NCBI GenBank assembly: GCA_021234155.1
Contig: JAJEKV010000014.1
Coordinates: 5,781,563 to 5,845,562, forward strand
From: Isoetes taiwanensis
Taxonomy: Eukaryota > Streptophyta > Lycopodiopsida > Isoetales > Isoetaceae
DNA length: 64,000 bases
Direction: 5' to 3'
Shown: one piece after another, positions 56,001 through 64,000 of the stretch
Numbering within the stretch: position 1 is the first letter of the stretch
How the letters are laid out: every line of letters starts with the position of its first letter
Position numbers and translations under genes: made by a program
The notes under the pieces: generated by a model
Seen by the model: only the letters and a program-made list of their open reading frames with translations
Told to the model about the DNA's origin: nothing
The model's database searches: none

Positions 56001-56308
56001 TTGAGTTACACCCAAGTGTGGTCGTCGCACAATATGGTCAATCACCCGACATTGTCGTGGCCTATACCATACCCAAAATATTAAAGTCTAAGAAAGTCTT
56101 TGAGTTACACCCAAATGTGGTAGCCGCACAATATGGACAATCACCCGACATTGTCGTGGCCTATACCATACCGAAATTATTAAAGTCTAAGAAAGTAAAC
56201 GCTGGCCAAAATGCCAGTTTTGATTGGGCTTATGAAGCTCCTAAAAAGCTCATAGGAGCAATCTATTGCCTTTCAGAAGGTTCCCATAAAGTTTTACTAC
56301 ATAATTAG
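56001..56308 (+). pseudogene. Short ORF with a 33-residue in-frame tandem repeat
   Basis: From about 56,002 to 56,200 a 99-bp unit is repeated ('ttgagttacacccaa' at 56,001 and 56,100). The open frame reads 'VVAQYGQSPDIVVAYTIPK' twice and ends at 56,308. It has no ATG; a TGA lies just upstream of the first unit. I do not recognise the protein. It is probably a fragment. Confidence 0.3.
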
Positions 56309-56332
56309 GCACTACTACAAAGCCATTGTGGT

Positions 56333-57751
56333 TATTATAGCTACCATTGTGGGCCGATAACGGGCCGGCAATGGCGGCCGCTTCCTTGCAGAAAACCTAG
56401 GGGGCGGCTATGGCCGTCCCCATCCCCTTGGTGAATCAGGTCTGCCCCGGAGGCTGGAGGGCTGTTAGGGATCTGTGCTCCCGAAGACTGGGCTGGGGCT
56501 CCGAGATTCTTGGCAAGGTGAGTGCAACTTGGTATTCTGCTTCTTGTTTTCGCATCTGCCACAGGGTTCCGGCTATGGGAGGTGTGCCTCAAGTTAGCTT
56601 CAGTGGTAAAGTGATGCTCCTCTTCTGCCATTGATTTCGTTCTTGTCAGTCTCTAGTGGTCTGGCTGGGAGAATGGCTGCAGATTCCAGGAAACAGACAC
56701 AAGCAGCCCTGTAGTATATGCTGCCACAAGAAGAAGGAACCGCTCTTTTAGTACAGTCCCCAGCTAGAAAATGTTTCGGAAGGGATCTTCAAGATTAGCT
56801 TGGTGTCTGGAAACAAATGCTGGCCCCTGTAGTACTATGGCAGCTAAGAAGAAGGCGTTGTTGGCATCTTTAGTACTATTTTCTGCAGCACTTTTCTTTA
56901 TGCCGGTGCTAGTATCAGCAAGAGCCAAATCTTTTGACAGAAGACAAGCGCCTATGCATTTCTGTTGCAAATATTTCATGACTTTGTGGCTGTTTGTCTA
57001 ACAATTAGCAGGGCCCGTGCTCCCCTTTCCCAGCAAGGGGTGGCTTGAGAATTGGTAGTTTGCAGGAACGGGACATCTCAAAAGCCATTGACTTCTAGTG
57101 GGCGGGAGACCCTAGAAAGGTTAAATTCTTGGTCTTGCAGGAAGACAAGGCCTGCAGGGCTAGAAGCAGATGGGTCAGGCGTGGGTCAAGATTCTAGCGG
57201 TCTTTGCCCCTACGGTGTGTTGGTGAGAAGAAAGGCGAGTGCCTTATACATGAGGCACCCCTATAGTATTCTTCTGCGGCGGCTGATGGGATCAGCACTA
57301 TCTTGGCGAGGGAAGCTTAAAGAGGATCTTGCCTCTAGTTTGGCCAATGAGAACCGGTCGCGATTGGCTACTCTCATTCTGCTTCTTTGGTAATCTCAGT
57401 GCGGTTTCTTTGCCATATCGAGGGCCTATTTTTGAAGCAATGATGCGGTTGGGGCATGTGGAAGAGCAGAACTCAGCTCCCATAGTATCGATTTGGAGAA
57501 AGAGGCCGGGTAGTTCTTGTCCAGTAACTGGCCCTAGTTGTGTCATTAGAGTCTAGGAAATTAGTCCCTCTCTCCTGTAGTATCCTACGGAGAAGTTGAG
57601 AGAGGCAAAAGAGTACTAGGCTCAGAGCTTGGACTGCTATCCATGGATTAGAGAAGTGGTAGCAGCTCTGGGCTCAACTGTATGTATGAAAACGTTTATC
57701 TTTTGAATATACAGATCCTTGACTTCAAAAAAAAAAAAAAAAAAAAAAAAA
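56333..57751 (+). mobile_element. Retrosequence ending in poly(A)
   Basis: GC-richer than its flanks and ending in 25 A (57,727-57,751), preceded by 'cttttgaatatacagatcct'. The text contains repeated 'tagtactat' and 'aagaagaaggc' words but no long ORF. It fits a 5'-truncated LINE end or processed transcript copied into the genome. Target duplications were not found by eye. Confidence 0.45.
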
Positions 57752-57920
57752 TGCATTGATGTAAGAGAACTAATAAGGCTTATATCAAAGTTTCCAATAT
57801 CAATTTGGCGTGCAACATTGGTTAGTATTCAAATATATTTATTGCTGTTTTTTAAAATGTAAAAATGGTTTTGAGAGTGATTCTTATATGTGTAGTTTAA
57901 AATGGTTCTTCTGATTACTT

Positions 57921-59870
57921 TCATCTCTCTCTAAAATAATACATAGAATTGATAAATGATTTTCCATTTAATTCCCAAACCAGCATGGTTTGTTGGAATA
58001 CTATTGCGTGTAACATGTTACTGATGCATGAATCATCAGACTTTTGAAATACTAGTTTCAGTTCGGAGAGAGGATCATTCATGGAACTATAAGCAAAAAA
58101 GTCATCTTGAAAAACTTGTAAAAAGACATTATCCTTCATGCAATCCTGAAAGACCGAAAGCATAATGCACTGAAGGTGGAACGAGAATTTGAGAGTTCAA
58201 GGGGAACCAGTTTGTAGGTATAAGCGCTCTACGGGGCAGAGAAGATAGTCTTCAATTGATCTTCTGATTTAATGGGATCTAATTATAGCATGAAAAATCA
58301 TCTATGAAGGAATACATTTCATGATCTGCAATCTCTTTAAGGACTTGATCAGTGAAGGTATGGGAAAATGGTCATGATTAGCAGCCAGATTGAGCTTGAT
58401 GTAGTCCATGCAGACGTGAATCTTACATTATGCTTGAGGACGTTGACAATGGGGTTCACCCATTCGGAACGCTTGACTTCATTAGTCAGACATGCAATCA
58501 AAATCTTGTCAATTTCAACCTTAACATGACCACGATTATAGTTGGGGTTGAGCATGTAAAGTTGTTGCTAGATGGGGCATAAGTCATGTTTGATAGGAAT
58601 GGCCAGTTCCTCTAATTCTTTCTTGACACTTCGTCAATCTTTGTAGCTCCAAGAAAAAATGGGTTTGAATTTCATAAAGAGATAATGGTGCCACACCGAT
58701 ATGGAGTGGAAAGATTGGCTGCAAAACGGATCGACTGATCTGTTGCAAGGTCAAAATTTTCAACTTCAGGAGCTTGGATATGAGGGATCGCATCATGATC
58801 CATGACTGTATGAGCAGTTGGCTTAAGCAAAACAAGAGGTTCAGTACTAACAATTGTTAAAAAATAATGGTTGTCGATCCTTGGGAACGATTGGTTGTCA
58901 AAAAGAGGGTTCAACATCTTTCTTAGTAAAATCTAAGGGAGGCAGGAGGCTAGATATGGATCAACTAGAGTAGCAATGGCGTGCTCATTGGTAAGATATT
59001 CCTCAAAATTGGAAAAATCCGGAGTCTCTACAGTAGACACACGAACCTGAAAAGCATTATGGGCATCATCCGGATCGCTATCAAATAAGTATGGTCTAGC
59101 ATGCGCAACAAAAATTGTTTTGCTTGTTTCCAAGTCCATAGTGGCATTAAGCGTGCCATTAGTAATGAGCAGTTGATCATACTCCCAATAGTGAATGTTT
59201 TTGGCTTTATGAAAAAAGAGGCAGTTGGCTAGCATGTTTTAGCCGTCGGGTTCCTGTCCTACTTTTCAGACTCCAAATTCCAAAGGGAACTTGAGATCGC
59301 AATTGTTGATCGTGAGTGCTGGAGAAATACCTTGAGGACGGGTGATGTGACCATTGGTCAATTTGATGTCGTACGGAGTTTTATAGAACAAGTGTAGAAG
59401 TGTCAACAACTGCCAACTAACGTAGTAGGTAAAGGAAGTTGTTCACGACGATTCTGACAAAGTTTCAAAATAATAGCAAGACTGGGGGGAATCATGATAT
59501 TGGCACGGAGCTTGAGGTGAGCAATGCAATCCATACCTGATTGGCAATCCGTACCTGATAGGCAGTGAGGCATACCGAGATAGTTTGATTGGTGTCTACA
59601 AGTTATACTTAAACTTGAGGAAATTAGAGGACACATTGTGGTAGTGTGGCCCCATTGGTGGCAATTATAACACTGAGCTTTGGATGGATCGAAAGGAGCG
59701 TGTGAATTTGAGGACGAAGATTGATATTGAGATTGGTGTAGTTGAGACTGTTGCTGATATTGTGGTTGATAATAAGAAGTTGGAGTTGGTGATGTTGGAG
59801 GTTTGGCTTGAATATGATGACCAATGTTTGATGGAAGGTTACACATCATTGAGTTGCTTCAAGAGTTAAT
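57921..59870 (-). pseudogene. Second Ty3/gypsy fragment: knuckle to RT palm
   Basis: Minus strand, several frames. 59,403-59,849: a Gln/Ser-rich Gag end and knuckle 'CYNCHQWGHTTTMCP'. About 58,590-59,235: protease/linker region. About 58,440-58,555: RT start 'VEIDKILIACL' and 'SEWVNPIVNV', then, shifted, 'HVCMDYIKLNLAANHDHFPI' and 'YSFIDDFSCYN' (to about 58,275). 57,930-58,163: the palm with 'VFQDDFFAYSS' where active RTs have Y-[LV]-D-D. Stops and shifts throughout. It is a different lineage from the chromovirus at 0.4-6 kb, and no LTRs were found. Confidence 0.75.
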
Positions 59871-61700
59871 GATCATCAGCTGAAGAATCATAATGTGCTA
59901 GAACTGCCGATTTCATTTAGACATTGAGGTTTGACCCTACGCCTGGAGTGGCCAAGAACAAACCAATTTGATTTGTGTTGTCTGGAAAGCCAATTCAATT
60001 ACTAATTCTCCCCCAGGTGGGCATAACTTCCCAATGCTACCCATGTACAGACTGGTATTCCCATGGATTTCTATGACCATATATCAAATCAAATGATTTT
60101 TTTTGCTCTCCACCTACACGTAAATCCTAACTGGCTAGGACGTGGCTAGCCTATTGCTTCGAAGTCTCAATTCGTGTTTGTGCAAACGTGCAAAAAATCA
60201 TATTTGATATAAATGGTAATGGAATAAATTTATGAGAGAGATCCAACATTTTAATATTTTGCAATGACAAACTATTTCTCATGATGAATTTGTAAATAAT
60301 AGCTATATATTAGTTTTCAGAAAAGAAACTCAAGAATATATTTTACAAGATCCCTTAGTAAAGTGTCATCACTCTCTTGGGGCTAGATACTTGCCTTATA
60401 CACCTACATCATCCAAAGAACCAAAACCTATGCCATATGACTATTCTTTTCTCGACATTTCTTTGGAAAGCTCAGCCCCTTGGTACTGGATTTTTGGAGC
60501 CATGTCAAATCCCTTGCCCTGATATTCAAGGCTTTTTAGTCTGTTATTTAATTTTGTGTTTGTTTGTACTTAGAAAGATTTGTAATGCAGATGATATACC
60601 ATCTAGTATTCCAGAGAGCACTATCAGTCCTAGCTCTTCTAATCAAAGAAGTGCTTGTTTAGCCGCTTGCAGAAGTGCTTGGTAATATTAATGCATGTAT
60701 TGATCTTTGGCTGACAGTTATGGATCATGGAAATCGTAGATCGACAACAAGCCAAACTATTATCACTCGGTCTGCTATGAGCAAGGTCAGACCATTGATG
60801 ACTAGAGAAAATATGAGTTGCTATTGAAAATCGTATGCACGATCATTTGCCTTAAGTTGCATTGGTTTTGAGATTTATTCTGTTTTGTTGTATTTTGTTT
60901 TAGGTTTTGGTGTGCTCTCTTATGGGGTTATGCATTGTCTTATGTTGTGAGAATGATGCCGAGGTAATGGCGTTGTTGAAGGTATTGAAGGTATTCCTGG
61001 CAAACCTTCAACCTCAATGGTTTAGAACTTTCTATCACTTAAATGACCACTGTGCAAGAATCTTGTAAAAATAAAGCAAGCAAATCAAGTTTGAACTCTT
61101 TTCCCAAAAGCAGAAAAACAAGGTAGACTAGAAAATCTTATACCATGCACAAGCCATTTCGAATTTTGATGCCTTATCGTTTTAGAAAGATGCTTTGATA
61201 AAGAATCTATGACCAAAAGTATAGCCCCAAAAAATTCCTTTCAAATTCAACACCTTGACCAAGTAAAGAAAAAGCCAATATCCCAAGCAGAATACCAAGT
61301 TTTTCAAAAAGTAGAAGTGCAATCTTTTTTCAATTCTTCCACCTGGAGCAATCTCTGACACATCTAGTGAATAGTTCATCAGGTCTTTTCAACAAAAAAG
61401 CATGCAAATACGAGTGTAAGATTGATTTTTTTGCCAACAGACTTTTCTTGAGTTTTTTTTTTTTGGGGAAGGGGGGGGGGGGAGGTGTGTCGAAGTATTA
61501 TATTACATGCAAAATTTTCCATGGTAACATATAAAATTGGCGACCAGGACTGGCATGATCCAAATCCTGCCAACCACAACCACCTCCACAGGAGGGGAAT
61601 ATTTATATAGTTTTAAGGCACTTTGAAATTCAGAGTACAAAGGGGCAAAGACTTAAACCAGAAGTTCGATGCCCAAAGATCACAGAGATATCAGAAGTCT
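59871..61700. other. Intergenic, no recognised gene
   Basis: The first 150 bp may be residual gag of the adjacent gypsy fragment. The rest is A/T-rich with unremarkable short frames. Homopolymer runs of T and G lie at 61,446-61,485. Confidence 0.4.
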
Positions 61701-61979
61701 ATCATTTCGTCTAGAGAGATGATTGTAAAGGCATCCTGAGTATGTTGATGTAGCATATCATCCAGCTCTTTCGGACCATATCCAGTCGAATCAAGCAAGT
61801 ATAAGATCCAAGAGTCTCGGGCTGAATTCTCAGCTTTTCCTTGAAGAGCTTCCTTAGTTCAGGATTGAACTCCCATATATCTCCATCCCCCAGCACTCGC
61901 TTCAGAGTAATAACACTCAGGACTTTTGTCTTTACCCAATAAAGGCCTTCAACCGCCTCTTGGTGGTTGAGCATTGGGG

Positions 61980-64000
61980 TGGAAGGATCGACTTCATGCA
62001 TGTGCCCCCCTGCTCGATGTCGCATCAGCAGATAATCTGTCAAGCACAACATCCAAATTATCAAGACTTAGTGATAAGAAACTAAAGAACCCCTGAAAAG
62101 TCCCAAGAGAATCCCACAGAGGATCATATTCAACCCCTTTTAACATCCTGTGGTCCATAGCTGTCCTAACCACCAACATTTGGAATCCAGACTTTAAACT
62201 ATTTAAGCACGGATTGGTTTGTGTTATGGCAACTTTATTTTTGTGCTTCCAAATGGCCCAGCTGCATAGTATCCTGACAGTACCAATGAAAGGATTATCA
62301 TTATCAAGAAAGGATAGAAGGTCTGCCTCTGTGTTGGGAATTTGGCCAGTTAGAGCTTGGATCCATCTCCAAAAGGAGGACAACCATGGACAAAGGAAAA
62401 CATGATTAGAGGATTTCCTTTCTCCGCATCCCAAAGGACACCTGTCAGATACCTGATCATCAAATTGGGTGACATACACATTGGTTTTTAGGCTCTAGTT
62501 CAAGAGAAGCCATCTGAAGGATATCAACTTTTTAGCAAACTAAAGCTTCCAACCCTTCATGATTATTGAGACTGCCTGATCCTGGGGGCAATTCCATACT
62601 GTAGCCACTTTGAGGGGCCCTTCTGATATTAGCATGGAATTAATAGTGGCTACTTTGTACCCCATTCCGTAGCAACTCCGATCATATTCCCTTTGATAAC
62701 CCATTGATAGTTGGCCCTCTAGTAACAGCTTTGTAAATTTTTCTATTTGTGTCAGTATCAGGAATCAATCGAGAGATGGTTGACGAGGGTTTCCACTCCA
62801 AGTGTGTTCTGGTGCTAGCAATAGTGTTAAGACCGGCTTGCTTCCATTCTTTGTATTTAACACTAGAGTTGTCCCATGATGGACAAAAAATGGTCCATTT
62901 GCAGTGTTCACTTTAAATTCGTATAAAATCAAACATGTCTGACATGTCTACATAGGAAGAAGCAATGCTCAATTGTCTCGTCCCTCTGTGCACATAAGGG
63001 ACAAAGTGCAGACACCTCTGGACGAAATCTGTGCACCAGAATATTAACGCGCAGACAACGATGAGTGACTTGCCACCATAAAACAGATACTTTGGGATGG
63101 AGTAGTTTATCCCATACCCATTTCCATACTGCTTTCTGCCGATCCCTGGGAATGACTAAGGGCCACTTGGACGAAGGAGGCAAGACGTCAGCATCAAGCA
63201 AGATCTTGTACATGGAATTCACCAACTTATCTGCTTTGACATGCTCATGAACTACCCACGGCTGGGGGTCATCCACTTGTGCTACTGGAGGAAGAATTGA
63301 AGACACCTTCTGCCAAATAGCTCGATCCCACCTTAAAAGGAGGAACTTAGCTCTAAACTCCTCCCATGTCAGCAACTGCCTTTGATTATTATACCAATCA
63401 GATATCATATGCACACCTGCTGCTCTCCATCGACGCTGCGTCAATGGGTGGACTGAAGCAACCAGAGGACCACCATCCAATGGAATCCACCAACAACTTG
63501 CAGTCATGCTAGTGAGCGCAAGATGGTGAAAATGAAACAGAGATTGATTATCTGATCTCCCATGCAACTAGCAATCCTCTAAGAAATGGGGATGCATTAG
63601 GGTATGCCATCGATGGATAGAACAGAGCCGGGGAAAAGTGGCCTAAGAGACCGAGACCCAAAAGAAATGCACATTTGCAAAGATCGATAAACAAGGGGGA
63701 ACGGGGACTCATCCACATTATTCAAAATTCTCCAAATGAATTTAGAAATCATCACCTTGCTCAAAAAAGAAAATTGATCATTCCAAGGCGCCAAAATGCT
63801 TTGGCAACATGCACTTTCCCTCCCTAGCCCGACTTTGTGTGAAGCACCCCTCCTGTTCCCCGGATGAAGTTCCTGACAATCCTGACGAGAAGTTGTATCT
63901 TTGACTATGGAGCCAACATGAACGAAGCCATATGCACATGGGTGCTGCTTAAAACTGACTTAGCCATAACAATTCGTCCTGCCATGGAAAGCTTCGCTAT
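61980..64000 (-). pseudogene. LINE (non-LTR retrotransposon) ORF2, C-terminal half, broken
   Basis: Minus strand, entering from the right edge. 63,800-64,000 carries the RT thumb-type text 'AKLSMAGRIVMAKSVLSS' with two stops. 63,597-63,794 continues ('SKVMISKFIWRILNN'). 62,929-63,567 (212 codons) includes a zf-RVT domain: 'VWKWVWDKLLHPKVSVLWWQ', 'THRCLRVNILVHR' and 'CPLCAQRDETIEHCFFLC'. 61,994-62,479 has a second zinc-finger-like block 'RCPLGCGERKSSNHVFLCPW' and 'SWAIWKHKN'. The order and motifs are those of plant L1-type LINE ORF2. Stops and frameshifts make it non-functional. The endonuclease and RT palm would lie beyond the window. Confidence 0.85.

Overview
The window is nuclear DNA of a land plant with a large, repeat-rich genome. 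Two multi-exon plant-type sulfate transporter genes with canonical GT-AG introns, Ty3/gypsy elements including a chromovirus, a plant LINE, SINE-like repeats and many minisatellites support this. The decayed DUF7869-like and DUF8039-like genes and the overall texture make me lean towards a non-seed plant such as a fern; that is inference, and nothing in the sequence fixes the species.

Layout. 0.4-6.0 kb: a decayed Ty3/gypsy chromovirus on the minus strand with both LTRs. 7.8-18.8 kb: decayed transposon-like genes (a minus-strand gene with a Lys/Glu-rich tail and an NGNHS motif; plus-strand DUF8039-like and DUF7869-like segments). These are interspersed with a dense family of self-complementary sites (tggcgcca, often doubled as tggcgccatggcgcca), a 59-bp satellite and several minisatellites. 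19-26 kb: intergenic, with small tandem repeats, a SINE and a 119-bp foldback hairpin.

26,402-37,535: a structurally complete LTR retrotransposon, 11.1 kb, with 5-bp target-site duplication TTTTG, LTRs of 1,483 and 1,466 bp, an initiator-Met-tRNA primer binding site and a polypurine tract. I find no pol gene in it. Where gag would be expected it has an 82-codon ORF whose first 19 codons follow the histone H3 tail and whose last ~44 codons follow the H3 C-terminus without gaps; the middle of the histone fold is replaced by a short charged segment. Repeated stem-loops flank this ORF. This is the most unusual thing in the window.

37.6-39.2 kb: a second, more decayed DUF7869-like copy and a two-unit tRNA-like repeat. 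43.45-55.0 kb: two sulfate transporter genes in tandem on the minus strand (B upstream, A downstream). Each has 13 exons with splice sites at the same places, encoding 662 (A) and 642 (B) residues. They look functional and are the only clear host genes. 56.0-64.0 kb: a retrosequence with a poly(A) tail, a decayed Ty3/gypsy fragment and the 3' half of a decayed LINE that runs off the right edge.

The transporters should move sulfate with protons across a membrane, with a cytosolic STAS domain at the C-terminus. The rest is mobile DNA. The H3-like retrotransposon may have acquired a chromatin-mimicking protein; that is inference from sequence resemblance only.
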